This document shows, piece by piece, positions 21,952 through 32,252 of a stretch of 64,000 nt of DNA. Source of the stretch: Oscheius dolichura (lineage: Eukaryota; Nematoda; Chromadorea; Rhabditida; Rhabditidae); the NCBI GenBank assembly GCA_932521035.1, contig OW051494.1, positions 9,534,001 through 9,598,000 on the forward strand. The letters run 5' to 3'. The notes under the pieces are model-generated. The model made no database searches, was not told the DNA's origin, and worked only from the letters and a program-made list of their open reading frames with translations. Every line of letters starts with the position of its first letter. Within the stretch, counting starts at the first letter, position 1. A program made the position numbers and the translations under genes.

Positions 21952-22298
21952 TCTCAGATTTTGTTTTTGATCAAAAAATGAACCAGAATTTCCTATAAAA
22001 CAATATATATATTGCCGTTTTAGGTTGGTTCAATTACACAAGAAACCCCCGGACTTATTTTTTTGGAGGAGATTCAAATCCTATTCGGTAGGATGACAAG
22101 CGGTCGATGGTTAGTCTAGCTTTCAATAAATAAGCACCATACCTTCAAATTACTGTAGAATCAAAGAGAAAATTAGTAAATAGGAGAGAATAGTGGAACA
22201 AATGAGGACGACCCGTCTTTCAGGTCTGTAGGTCATTACAATCCAGGGGAAAAGAGTTTCAGTTTGAAATTTTTGACAGCCAAACAACTTTTGTCCGT

Positions 22299-22372
22299 AT
22301 AGTTCTTTTCTAAAAAATAAGGCTACCGTAACGGGTCACGAAATCTTCCGCGCGGGACCTTTAGAGCAGATA
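22299..22372. repeat. R3 MITE, truncated copy
   Basis: It keeps only one end: TAGTTCTTTTCTAAAAAATA through CTTCCGCGCGGGACCTTTAG. Confidence 0.65.
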
Positions 22373-22862
22373 TGGTCGATATTACTCCTTATTCTTACCT
22401 TTATTTTTCAGTGGTGGTTCGTCTCTGTACTCTAACGGCCTTTAAAGAAATAGAAATACAGGGAGCACTGAATCATCTCCGCCAGGTATCGTTCCCTTCC
22501 CATTTTTGGACCATGGATCAATCATTTCAGATTGCCAGGCCCCGTCTTAATTGTTCCTCGGGCATACATCCCGAGAATTTTCCCTATTGAGGCCTGCAAA
22601 CCCGGTAGAACAAAATCGTCTTCGTCGTCAAAACGCTCTGCAACCGGACCTGAGATCCCTCCAATCCTTGCTCCATATCAGGTAAAACTTTAAATTTCTT
22701 TTTGTTCAGAACTAATGTTCAGGTTGAGGTCTTTCAAGCTCGTAATTCCTCATTCGTAACGCAATGGTCCTGTCGTCCCAGAAATTAAGAAGGAATTGAC
22801 TTTATGGCGGAATACATAGATCAGGAAACGACTCTTTAACGAAGGCGTATGTCTCCCTTCCG

Positions 22863-23010
22863 GCTTGGCCCCGATCATAGTCCGATCCCCCGTACCCGTA
22901 AAATCTCGGCAGAAGGATCACCTTTATTCAAAACTGTTACAAAACTTTGACGCCTTTATACCTTTGTCTTGCCGAGACTTTACGGGGGCAGAGGATCGGA
23001 CTACCGAGCC
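22863..23010. repeat. R1 palindromic MITE, copy 3
   Basis: ATAGTCCGATCCCCCGTACC at the left and GAGGATCGGACTACCGAGCC at the right. The centre is in the orientation opposite to copy 1 (TTTATTCAAAACTGTTACAA). Confidence 0.85.
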
Positions 23011-23024
23011 TCGCTTCCCTGCCT

Positions 23025-23272
23025 CTTTTAAAGGAACTGTCAGGGACGGGGGCGGGTTACTGTAGTTGAGGCATATAGACATATGTGTACTGCCCAAATT
23101 CAGCTTTTTTTAAATGAAAAATGGAAAACACCATCGGGATCAGCGTCAAAAATCACATCGAATGAGCTACATCCCCCGCATAATAACAAGGCGGGCGCGC
23201 TATCGTTTCGAGACCCGCGGAATCAGGTAACTTCGTGAACGAAACTCCCAATCCCTGACAGTTCCTTTAAGA
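23025..23272. repeat. R4 element with both ends
   Basis: Left end TTTAAAGGAACTGTCAGGGA and right end CCCTGACAGTTCCTTTAA form terminal inverted repeats. Internal CGGGTTACTGTAG and GGAAAACACCATCGGGATC are R4 words. Confidence 0.65.
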
Positions 23273-24154
23273 AAAATGTTAAAACATTTCAAATTACAGA
23301 TCAATACATCTATCATCAGACGACAAAAAAAGAAAAAGAGAAAAAGAATGGAATGGGTCTCCATGGAAGGACGCTGACCGTTTCTCGAGCATACTTCTCG
23401 AGAATTTTCATTATTGAGCGGAGACCGCCAATTTAAAACGAAAGCGTCATTGGCTGTGGCTGACCAGGAGGCAGAGCAAGTCGTTGATGTGGTAAGCAAT
23501 CCCTTTCTTGGTAAAACAAAAAAATAAATTTTCAGTTCCGGCAACTTGTTGAGAAAGTAGCCCTCTCACTGAACGAACCTAGAAAGCCGGAAGAGCCTGT
23601 TCTTGCTTGGATCAATATTAGGCAATTCCCCATTATCCCTAGTAATAGTACTACTTATGGTCCCGTTTAGGTCATATGTATGCCCAATGCAAGATAGGAT
23701 TTCTGAAGGCAATAAGGAGAAGGAAAAATTAAATTATCACAAGTAACTACCGAACAATAATCGGCCCTGTCAGGTACTTTTTTCCCCCCATTTTTGCCAT
23801 TATTTTTTATATTTTCAGATGACCCACTATGAAACGTTGAGACAGAACTCTAAGCTGGAAAAGATGTAGGAAACATGGGTAAGTCGTTTCTAGTTGCCGG
23901 GGAAACTAATCAGTCGCTTTCAGATACGGATTCGATAATGTTCGTGGCTCCATCTTGCCAAAGCCACCGAATGATAGAATAGCTATTTAGCTGGATGGAC
24001 AATAAGAAATTCGTAACAATCGGAGCAAATAGCTATGCTCTGAAGATCAACAAGACCGAGAAAAAACTACCACGATGAAGCCTAGAGACTTCCCAATGGA
24101 GACAGAGGCGGGGCAGAACACACGGTCAATTGGATATTATGAGAAGATTCAAGG

Positions 24155-24502
24155 AATAAATTGTATTTTTTAAAGCAATTAGTTTTTTTTATTACAGCGA
24201 TGCAGGAGGCAATGAAGACCATCTTGTTCATTCCAATGATCCCATCCAGCAGAAATCTTCTTGAAAAGTTGACCAGCCAGGAGGAAAACGGGGATTTTAA
24301 TGGATTTGTTTTGGAACTCTTCTCTAATTTGTTCGTATCCTGCCTGGGAAAGGCTAGTACAGGCTTTCAGCTGCCTTGGGGAGCTCCTTAAAACTACGCC
24401 GCCCTCTAGCTGCCCTAGAGACTAGAAGCAGCTAGATACAAATCTTCAAATTATGGGAAAAAATGGTCCGTTCACTGGAAAATTTGAAGCGAGCCATCCC
24501 AA
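24155..24502. other. Open frame of uncertain status
   Basis: A frame at 24161-24391 (after ttattacag) codes MQEAMKTILFIPMIPSSRNL and continues for about 60 residues. It may be one more remnant of the neighbouring decayed gene. No family is recognised and no phase-matched partner exon was found. Confidence 0.25.
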
Positions 24503-24656
24503 GGCTCGGTCTTCGATAGTCCGATCCCCTGCACCCGTAAAGTCTCGGCAAGACAACGGTATAAAGGTGAGACAGTTTTGTAACAGTTTTGAATAAAGAT
24601 GATCCTCCTGCCGAGACTTTACGGGTGCAGGGGAGCAGATTATTGTGGGCCGAGCC
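24503..24656. repeat. R1 palindromic MITE, copy 4
   Basis: GGCTCGGTCTTCGATAGTCC at the left and GATTATTGTGGGCCGAGCCT at the right. Confidence 0.85.
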
Positions 24657-24962
24657 TAGCACCCGTTCTCTTCTCTTTCCCGAAGAGCCTCCATAATTTT
24701 TTAGATGCCATTTTTCGCGTTTCTTGTAGGAAGACTCGTCCAGAGGGCCTTGATAGACCCGGGAAACTCTTCCCCGACTTTTTGTGGTGTCCAAAAACGG
24801 TTGACTATTCCTGTAAACTCTTGTAAACCGTACCCGTCAAGCTCTGTTTCATTTCCCGCTCGCTTTCTGTAAAGAGCGGCCCCTTTCCATTAGCACTTCT
24901 GTTTTTTTCACAGAAAGTCGGTTGCTCTCCGTTTTCTCCCAATTTCACATCAATTTTAGATA

Positions 24963-27434
24963 ATGGCAAAGACGGACGACCCATTTCCGATTAGTGTTAT
25001 TAATTTGGCTGTCGTTACGTTAATATTTCCAATTTTCCAAATCGTTGTGATCTTTATTATGAATTCGATCTGGGAAAAGCATAGCAAGGATAGTTTTATT
25101 GGCCATCTCCTGGTGGCTTTCCGGCTCGTCGTGTGCATACTTTGTGTACGTTTTTATACATTACTCAACTAGTAAGAATAACAAAAAGAAAAAATTTCGC
25201 TGTAAAAATCGTCATACTGTACTTTTTTTCCGGTAAACGCCCCGTACACACGCGCCATCTGTAACCTTGCATAGCTGCTCTTTCAGCTCATTTCTCTCCA
25301 TTATTACCTCGTTTTCTTGAAACCTACCGTAGTGCAATGTTGTAGAGGAGATTCTTGCGGTTATGTTGAGCTACGGATAGACGGAAACTGTTTAAAAATT
25401 TGCCGCGCTATTTTGCATTTCAAAATTGTTGGCCCAACCGCTGGAAATCGCTAATTACAGCTCTTCTTTACGTTTTTTTGACAATTCAAAATAATCAGAA
25501 ATGTTCAACATTTTGTCCTCTACAACTTTGTAGAACAATGTATTACTGTAAAATTGCATTTTTCGGGTGAAAAATGGGTTTTAATGAAAGTGGCGCGCGT
25601 CTGAACGCCCAATAGGGAATAGCGCGCGAAAACTGCACATTTAGAGAATTTTATGGTTTCAATTGGAGTTTTTTTACAGATTATCATAAACATCTTCACA
25701 ATAGTGGCGACACGTGTAAAGAAACGGCTGGTATTAGTCAAAATCAACTGGGGATTCGTGGCATTCGAGATGATGCTAGTCCTTCTCCTTCTGCTCACCT
25801 CTGCTTTTGTTATTAGTGACATAATGGACGATGTGCAGTATTCCCTGGGGGAAAAGTGTCGATATTTGAATGGAATTGAGAAGGACAGTAAGGCGCTGAC
25901 TTCTAACCTCAGCAGCTGGCAAACGGACTACGATCAGTGGCTGGCGCTGTACAAGAATTCAAATTCGAGTCTAAAAAAGCAGCCGCCGGATATTGGAAAA
26001 CTCAAATCGACAAAAGTACCGGATTTCTTGAAGTTCTTCCCGCAAATTAAATCTGCCTGTGATTGGGTTCCAAATAGCCTGAAATGGATAGCTATCTACT
26101 CGGCCCTGATAATGGATACCGCCGTCTCCGTACTCGTCTGGCTTATGCTATGTCTTTTTATCATGAATCCAGAATTTAGGTTCGTTTTTAACCGGGTTTA
26201 GGGGTAATACGGTCCTAAATGGACTGGGCAGGAACTACTAGGGGCCTAGGCGGGTTACGGTAGCAGAGGAAAATGGGGCGGTGAAATCAGCCTTTTCAGA
26301 AAGAACGAAGAACAGCATCAGAGTTAGCGTTAAAAACTGAACCGAATGAGCTAGGTTTCAGTCAATTTCTCCTTTTCTGTGAAAAATAATGTCGCCAAAC
26401 AGAAAGGGTGCGCGCACAGTCGCGGGGGAACCACTGTGCGCAATCAGGCAAAAGCAAGGAGTCCCTGGGGCTTCCTTTAAGGCCTAATGAAGACCGAAAT
26501 TGGCGGCACTAAAGGCTATAGGGGGCTGTATCGGTCTGGGACTAATTTAGCCCGGGCAAAAGGCAGTAGGAATAGAGTTTTGGCTCAAAACCTGGTTCTA
26601 ACTTGGATCCTTTCGATACCAATTCTAGGAATTTGCTGGTTAGGATCAGATTAGGAGTGGAATACTCAGCGCAGGGGCTCTACAATCATCTGAGAGAGTT
26701 CCCGGTGGATCAGAATAACTTTTAGCCCGGATATAGGGTGGGTTTGGGGGCACAATAGTAACAGCAGGATTAGCCAATTCTTTCAATGTATTATCACAGC
26801 ACGGCTCTCCAATCTCACTGTTGGGCTCGAGGAATGACGAGCTAACAGACCCATTTATTGGTAGTCCACTCCCAGTAGCACGTAGAGGCGTTCTTCGGTC
26901 CTGATCCCTTTCCATCGAAATTCCAAATTTTTTTTTTCAAAAAAAAAAGCTGTACCTCATTCAATTTTAACTTTCAGTGAAGCACAAAAGAACAAAAAGA
27001 ACAAAAAGAACAAAAAGAACAAAAAGAACAAAAAGAGCAAAAAGAACAAAAAGAGCAAAAAGAACAAAAAGAAAACCAAAGAAGACTCGAACCAGGACGA
27101 AGAATCCCTACCGGAAGAAGTAACACCGCCAGCTCCGATGCCTCAACAGAACAACAACGACATGCCGCAAAAAGAACGGGAAATAGGAAGAGCGCGAAGA
27201 AGTCCGAAGAAGGTGACGGACCCGTCTCCCGTGCACCAGCCGGGTTCGTCAGAGCCTCAACCGAACAACAACGCCGACTTGCCGGGCTTTGAGTTGCCGT
27301 ATCTATCATATAATGGAATCCCGCCTGTTCGGAGGCAGCCATCCACCGGACCGCCTATGGAGGCGCCGGTGACGGCCAGCCTCGAAAGGCCTTTGGCGGA
27401 GAGACAGCGTCCTTCCCGAATGAGGCAACGCTAA
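24963..27434 (+). CDS. Multi-pass membrane protein with Lys/Asn-repeat tail (paralog group, member 2)
   Basis: Three exons join in phase: 24963-25145, 25680-26179 and 26978-27434 (TAA), giving 379 aa. It has four hydrophobic segments: INLAVVTLIFPIFQIVVIFI, LLVAFRLVVCILC with IIINIFTIVA, FEMMLVLLLLLTSAFVISDI and IAIYSALIMDTAVSVLVWLM. Between the third and fourth is a ~75-residue loop. The C-terminal tail begins with EAQ and a (K-N-K) tandem of about 25 residues from a 9-bp DNA repeat, then a Pro/Gln/Arg-rich region. An R4 copy (26236-26483) lies in the second intron. The first-exon layout matches the other members of the group. Function unknown. Confidence 0.7.
26236..26483. repeat. R4 element, full copy
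   Basis: It holds GGGTTACGGTAGCAGAGGAA, CAGTCAATTTCTCCTTTTCT, GTCGCCAAACAGAAAGGGTG and CTTCCTTTAA. It shows the uninterrupted internal order used to recognise the split copy at 18086. Confidence 0.7.
26992..27073. repeat. 9-bp tandem repeat (AAGAACAAA) inside coding sequence
   Basis: About nine head-to-tail copies of AACAAAAAG, with two AGC variants, lie in the last exon of the member-2 membrane protein. They encode Asn-Lys-Lys units. The repeat length is a multiple of three, so copy changes keep the frame. Confidence 0.85.
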
Positions 27435-27797
27435 TTGCTCGAAATAATGAATTTTCAATGCAAACATCTGTGTTTTACTGTTTTCTTTTACAGTATTCAT
27501 CAAAATCTTCTTGAACGCGACTTCATCGACTATAAAGGGTACTGGAGTCCCGGTTTTCCTAAATGTTGGGGAAAAACGAGGAAGAACCCGTTTTCCTCTC
27601 TCATTTTTGGCTCAAGACTCCATCCTTCTTCCTCTAACTCAAATTTTGTGCCACCATCTCTGTCCTTTGATATTGTCACAGTCAAATAGAATCAAAAATA
27701 AGCCAGAAGTAAGAAAACCGTCCTCTCAATTCCTTCTCGGAAGGACGAGAGCCCAGTCTTCCAAAGATTCCACTGTACTGTTTACTTCCCCCAATTG

Positions 27798-27995
27798 GGG
27801 GAGGGCCGTTTCCAGCAGCAGTGCAACGCTAGGCCGACCCATGAAGAGGAGCTAGCAAGCCAGCTGCCACTTCAGGTCTCAAAAATCGGTTAACCTTGTA
27901 TACCACAATAGCGGTATATATCGAAGGTTAATTCGATAAGAACGATTACTACACTTTGATCTTAGCCAAGAAACCGCCAAGATCGCCGAATAGCC
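27798..27995 (-). ncRNA. U2 spliceosomal snRNA (variant or decayed copy)
   Basis: On the minus strand the U2 core reads GGCTAAGATCAAAGTGTAGTA, including the branch-site-pairing GTAGTA. Next come TTCTTATCGAATTAACC (stem IIa), an Sm-like site CGATTTTTGAG, and a 3' part ending GCGTTGCACTGCTGCTGG, as in nematode U2. Two things differ from the usual form: the 5' leader (ATCTTGGCGGTTTCTTGG instead of an ATCGCTTCT..GGC type), and the bases after GTAGTA (ATCGTTC rather than TCTGTTC). The RNA pairs with the intron branch site in the spliceosome. Whether this copy is expressed is open. Confidence 0.7.
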
Positions 27996-28180
27996 GTCAA
28001 CATCTTTTTCGTCATGAACTTTGGTTCTAATAAAAGGCTAACGAGATAGCTTTCTTGTATTGTTCTGTCGTGTTTCTTGTTGTTCTCGTCGTCACCCGTG
28101 CTGTAACTTCACTTTTATGCCACCATCGCCGTCCTCCTTCCTCTAACTCAAATTTTGTGCCACCATCTCCGTCCCAATGA
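27996..28180. promoter_or_regulatory. U2 upstream region, shared with 1171-1330
   Basis: It lies directly 5' of the U2 gene on the minus strand, so any proximal sequence element should be here. About 160 bp match 1171-1330 in inverse orientation. The word CTCTAACTCAAATTTTGTGC also occurs twice (near 27630 and 28140). Confidence 0.45.
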
Positions 28181-28374
28181 GAGTCATCGCGCGGACCGGC
28201 CGAGATTGTATGGGAGATTGTGCGGTTGGCCAGCTTCCCAAGTGGGGCCAGCTACAGTACTAGCCAGGAGAGAAGAGATTATGTCCTGCCGCTTGGCATT
28301 TTCAAATTGCCGCCTTCCATTTGTTTGGTCCAAATTGTCTAATACTCGTTTTGACCAGTATATTTTGCTCAGCT

Positions 28375-28560
28375 CCGTGGTTAATCTCCCGGAGCGTTCA
28401 TTCGTTCCATTCTCTTTCTCTAGAGAGGTTCGCCTTCTTTTCTCTGACCACTTTTTGGCTGCTTTTGGCTTTTTTTTTCTGGAAATGTTACCCAACTTTG
28501 GCGACGCACACCCGCACCCATAAAGCCTCGGCCGTTGACTTCTTTTCTATTGGGCGCGCT
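28375..28560. repeat. Upstream block duplicated with the tandem gene pair (copy 1)
   Basis: TCCCGGAGCGTTCATTCGTT, GAGAGGTTCGCCTTCTTTTC, TTACCCAACTTTGGCGACGC and AAGCCTCGGCCGTTGACTTC occur in the same order at 30130-30320, upstream of the second gene. This shows that the duplication included the 5' flank. Confidence 0.75.
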
Positions 28561-28692
28561 ACAAATCGGCTGACGCAATTGATAAACTGACCCACCGCAC
28601 CCGTACCATCTCGGCCGGCTCACCGGGCGCGCATAACAAACGTCATCGGCTCCTATTACCCGCGGTACTTTTTCAGGAAAAAGTCTAACATC

Positions 28693-29224
28693 ATGTGCTC
28701 GCCCCGCGCCTGTCTTATCATCTGGACAACGGTCATCTTCGGCCTTGCCGGCACCTTCTTGGGTCTTATTGTCAAGGAAAATTGGAACGATCCTGACAGG
28801 TACACGAAAGTCGAGCCGCTGGTTAGGCTGATTGTGGTCAGCATTGTGGTGAGTATAAGCCAGTCTACAGTGCCCTAATTGCCTCCAGGTCGGCCTCAAT
28901 CTGGTCATCCTCGTGGGTGCTATTGGAAAGATTCGCGGCCTGTTGTGCATCAGCCACTTCTTGCTCGGGTTTACCCTCTTCTCCCTCGTCTCCAGCTTTA
29001 TCACCTGGGTGGTTTACCTGATCATCGAATGGAATGATAAATCACACGATGCCGGTATCTTGATTATGATCTATTTTTTAAACTTTCGTATTTTAGGTGA
29101 TATCGCTATTAGTGTGGGTTTCCTGAGCGCCATTTTTGCGGCCCTTTTGATCGTCCCGTGCATCCAATGGTGCGCCCTGTCGGCCACCATGAAGCAAATC
29201 GACAGCGACGGAGGGGCTGAATAA
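28693..29224 (+). CDS. Four-TM membrane protein, tandem copy 1 (paralog group, member 3)
   Basis: Exons 28693-28848, 28889-29054 and 29097-29224 (TAA) join in phase, giving 149 aa. Four membrane segments: LIIWTTVIFGLAGTFLGLIV, LVRLIVVSIVVGLNLVILVG, LLGFTLFSLVSSFITWVVYL and VGFLSAIFAALLIVPCIQWC. Introns are 40 and 42 bp. The 42-bp intron has no in-frame stop, so its retention would add 14 residues. The C-terminus is SDGGAE. After the stop, a partial tandem copy of the 3' coding end follows (29225-29262). The next gene has identical exon lengths. It is probably a small integral membrane protein of unknown role. Confidence 0.8.
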
Positions 29225-30130
29225 AGTCAAGCAAATCAACAGCGGCGGCGGGGCCGAATAAAGTCAAAATCCTCGATAAAAGTGGAGCTAGAATTGTTGT
29301 TTTATTGTTTACTTTTACTTGTATCTTTTCTTGTACGCAGCTTTTTTATTCAAGAGCAAATTGAACTGAACCTGAAGCGGTACGGAGTGGACGGCAGTGC
29401 CGGCGCACAGGCACCTCGCGAGACGCGTCTCAAGGAAAGATGACCGTTTTGTTGTTAGTTAGCTAGAATGGTAGACAACCGACAATTTGACCAATGCGTC
29501 GGTGAAATGCCGGCAGCCGTACAGTACGGGTACTCATGGTAGACAACCACCCGGGTAAAATTTTGGTAAGCAATAAAATACCCGGGCGGCTGCCGGGTGA
29601 CCAATTCCCATCCGGACCAACAGCTCGGGGTATACAAAAATTTCAGAAGAAGAAGAAGAAGAAAAATAACATTTCCAACGGATATTCCTCGGAAACCCCT
29701 CTCCGCTACGGGACCTGGAAACTTTCAGACATGGCCCCATAGCGGAGACGCGCTGCCAAATTTGAGTCCGCTGGAAAAGGACCTTCCGGCTGTCATTCCT
29801 CGTTACTTTTGTGTTTTCGTCAAAAATTTTGTATTACAACGTTGTCCAATAGGGTGCGACGAACAAATTGGCCCATAATTTACGTATTTTGGAGCAGAAC
29901 ATCGATCGCTATCAGCAAATTTCTAAAAGTGGGCGTTTATCAGGACTGCATTTCTCTATGCCCGGGTACTCGCCGGGTAGCCATTCACCCGGGATCCTCC
30001 CAGGCCATTTACACTTGATGATCATTTTGACCCATTTAAACTACCGCTTTCTTTTTTGTTTGGTTCTTCTTGTCCAATCCCGTAGAATCTTCGTTGTGAC
30101 CAGTATATTTTTGCACTGTTCAGCCGCTAA
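29225..30130. other. Intergenic region within the tandem duplication
   Basis: It starts with a near-repeat of the preceding gene's last 30-40 bp (AAGCAAATC.ACAGCG.CGG), then a shared 3' flank (GTCAAAATCCTC.ATAAAAGTG) also found after the second gene. The middle part (29450-30030) has CCCGGGTA/CCGGGTG-rich words and no supported gene. Confidence 0.5.
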
Positions 30131-30325
30131 TCTCCCGGATCGTTCATTCGTTCCATTCTCTTTCTCTAGAGAGGTTCGCTTTCTTTTCTCTGGCCACTTT
30201 TTGGCTACTTTTCGGCCGCTTTTTGGCTGTTTTTTTCTGGCAATGTTACCCAACTTTGGCGACGCGCACCCGCACTCATAAAGCCTCGGCCGTTGACTTC
30301 TTTACTATTGGGCGCGCTACAAAGC
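30130..30325. repeat. Upstream block duplicated with the tandem gene pair (copy 2)
   Basis: It has the same ordered words as 28375-28560, with short differences such as an extra TTTTCGGCCGC segment near 30208. Confidence 0.75.
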
Positions 30326-30421
30326 TGCCTTGTCTTTTATGTGCCGACAGTTTGGCGCGTCAGAACCTCTACCTAGTCTACAACCTACCCATGTTATTCT
30401 TCCAGAGAAAAGTCTAACATA

Positions 30422-30955
30422 ATGTGTTCTCCCCGCATATGTCTTATCGTCTGGACTACGGTCATCTTGGGCCTAGCTACCGCCCTCTTGGTCAACGTTA
30501 TCGTGGTAAATACGGCCCCGGGCAAAGATTTCACTCATTGGCTTCCGTTGACTCTGTTGATTGTGATCTGTGTTGTGGTAAGTATCGGCTACAGTACCCG
30601 AATTGTTCCTATAATTTCAGGTCGGTCTCAATCTGGTCGTCCTCATGGGTGCCATTGGAAAGATTCACGTCCTGCTGTGTTTGAGTCACTTCTTTCTCGG
30701 GATCATTCTCTTCTCTCTCATCTCCAGCTTCATCACCTGGATGGTGTATGAGATCATAGAGTTGAATGGAAAGAATGCCAGTGCCGGTATAACACTTATC
30801 TTCTTCACTTATTCATTCATATTTTAGGCGATATTGCCAAGCAAGTGGGCCTCACTAGCGCCATTTTTGCCGGTCTTTTGATCGTCCCGTGCATCCAGTG
30901 GTGCACCCTGTCGGCCACCATGAAGCAACTCGAGAGCGACGGAGGGGCTGAATAA
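30422..30955 (+). CDS. Four-TM membrane protein, tandem copy 2 (paralog group, member 4)
   Basis: Exons 30422-30577, 30621-30786 and 30828-30955 (TAA) are 156, 166 and 128 bp, exactly as in the gene at 28693. They give 149 aa and the same four membrane segments (for example LVVLMGAIGKIHVLLCLSHF, SAIFAGLLIVPCIQWC). Most changes are conservative hydrophobic swaps, the pattern expected if both copies are under protein-level constraint. The residues between the first two TM segments differ most. Here the second intron (41 bp) contains a stop, so unlike in copy 1 it cannot be read through. Confidence 0.8.
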
Positions 30956-31500
30956 AGTCAAAATCCTCAATAAAAGTGAAGCTAGAATTGTTGTCTTTTT
31001 CATATTGTTGGTTATACTTGTTTCTTTTCTTCTGTGCAGCTTTTATTCACCGAAACTGAGCGGAGCACGGTTCTCAATGAAACACGGCAAATTCAGCTGT
31101 TTTATTCGATGAAAGCAGAAGTTTTAGACGGCCGACTCTTTGATAACGGACCATTGACAATGGCTACAGTGCCCGGTGGCCACGTTATAAACGGGGAAAG
31201 GGCCGAGCGGCCGAAGCGGGTGGTCCAAACCAGCCTGTTTTTTTGCTTGCTTTGCCATAAAAAGTCAACTAGAGCTGGACAAGGGAAACCCGTTCCATCC
31301 ACCACGAATCTCAGAACGGTGCTCATTCTGGGTTTCAAATATACGTTTTAACTAAAACTCTTTGTAATAGTAAAGTCTTGAATTAACTTTTGACTTCGTT
31401 TAGGGAGATAGGAACACAGATTAAAAGATAATAAGGTTTATTAAAGGAGATCTAGAGGAGATAGAGGAGACCATGGACGGGATCTGTGATATCCTTGCAT
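30956..31500. other. Intergenic region, no supported gene
   Basis: An open frame at 31034-31351 (105 codons) has no recognised motif, no upstream acceptor and a mixed composition. An AATAAA on the minus strand near 31436 fits a minus-strand gene ending here. Confidence 0.4.
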
Positions 31501-31504
31501 ATAC

Positions 31505-31663
31505 CTGGAGGCTGCTGTTCTTTCCACAAATATCCTTGTTCAGAATGCCAAGTAAATAGAGCTTGGTGGTAATCGCCAAAAGAAGTATAGCGCAGCGGCA
31601 ATTGCTAAGAGAAGAGATGTCCGAATATGAACTGGGAAGAGAATAACCACAAAAATGGACAGC
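31505..31663 (-). CDS. Candidate hydrophobic exon, unrecognised
   Basis: The minus-strand exon is bounded by a gttcag acceptor at 31664 and a CCAG|GTATAT donor at 31505-31504, with 53 open codons (AVHFCGYSLP ... GKNSSLQ). The middle (CAILLLAITTKLYLLGIL) could cross a membrane. Read through, the frame stays open until about the AATAAA near 31436. No start exon was fixed. It may be downstream of the exon at 32253-32355 in one gene. Confidence 0.3.
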
Positions 31664-32252
31664 CTGAACAGATTAGATATTCTAGTCCATTTAATGTTCG
31701 CTTACCAATAAACACTTAAAATGAATTCATCCAGTGAACTTTCGGTTTAGAACACAGCATCGTCACATAACTTCCAACCATTTCTATGGAAGACGTAAGT
31801 AGTGGGTTAATCATATGGTTGCTGCTTTAATAGGTAAAATTCCAGCTCCAGTCCTTCAGGAAATCCAGCTAAAAATTGGAAATACGCAAGAATAAAAGTC
31901 GATATTACCACTTTCCAAACAAGATTTCTCAGACCGTTCTATCGTGCTGCTACTGTCCACGATATCCTACCGTATTTCGCTTCAGGAGTCGCCTGGAAAA
32001 AGGCGACAGTTTCCTTTGTTTTCGATACTACCTGGTGGAATTTGTGCTCCCACCGTAATTGTCTATTTTATGATAAGGTGTTTCGAGAGATTTTATGACA
32101 AAATGGCCCTGGTTTTTTGATTTTCATGGGCCAACTTGAAAATCGGCTAAAGTTAAGCACAAAACCTTTCTAAGGCCCCGAAACGCTTTCTTTTCTATTA
32201 AAAATGGGGTTGAACTCATTCTATCGCTCAGTTTGAGGGGTATATGACTCAC

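Larger units (their letters stand above)
21278..22300. repeat. Direct duplication of ~280 bp with R1 and R3 between
   Basis: Copy A (about 21278-21560) and copy B (about 22020-22300) share, in order, a TGGTTCAAT.ACACAAG block, GGAGGAG.TTCAAATCCTATTC, GTAGGATGACA, GATGGTTAGTC, TGTAGAATCAAAG, GACGACCCGTCTTTCAG and CAGGGGAAA.GAGTT. R1 (21585-21733) and an inverted R3 (21776-21951) lie between. A truncated R3 (22299-22372) follows copy B. Confidence 0.65.
22540..24090 (+). pseudogene. Decayed Argonaute-like (WAGO type?) gene fragments
   Basis: Separate frames between 22540 and 24090 resemble parts of an Argonaute. LPGPVLIVPRAYIPRIFPIE (22540s), followed by ACKPGRTK and KRSATGPEI, resembles the end of the PAZ domain (LPCLxVG..YLPLEVC..GQR..A.RSAP). 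GFDNVRGSILPKPPN (23930s), then WMDNKKF (23990s), resembles the segment after PAZ (TGRVLPPPSI...WDMRNKQF). A second, degraded PAZ-end copy is near 23390 (RAYFSRIFIIE). Stops and frame changes separate the pieces, and an R1 copy (22863-23010) and an R4 copy (23025-23272) interrupt them. It is read as a dead, partly duplicated gene. Confidence 0.4.

Noticed and set aside
27870-27930. Possible second small RNA from the TATACCACAATAGCGGTATA hairpin
   Set aside because: It corresponds to the stem IIb region of U2 and needs no separate gene.
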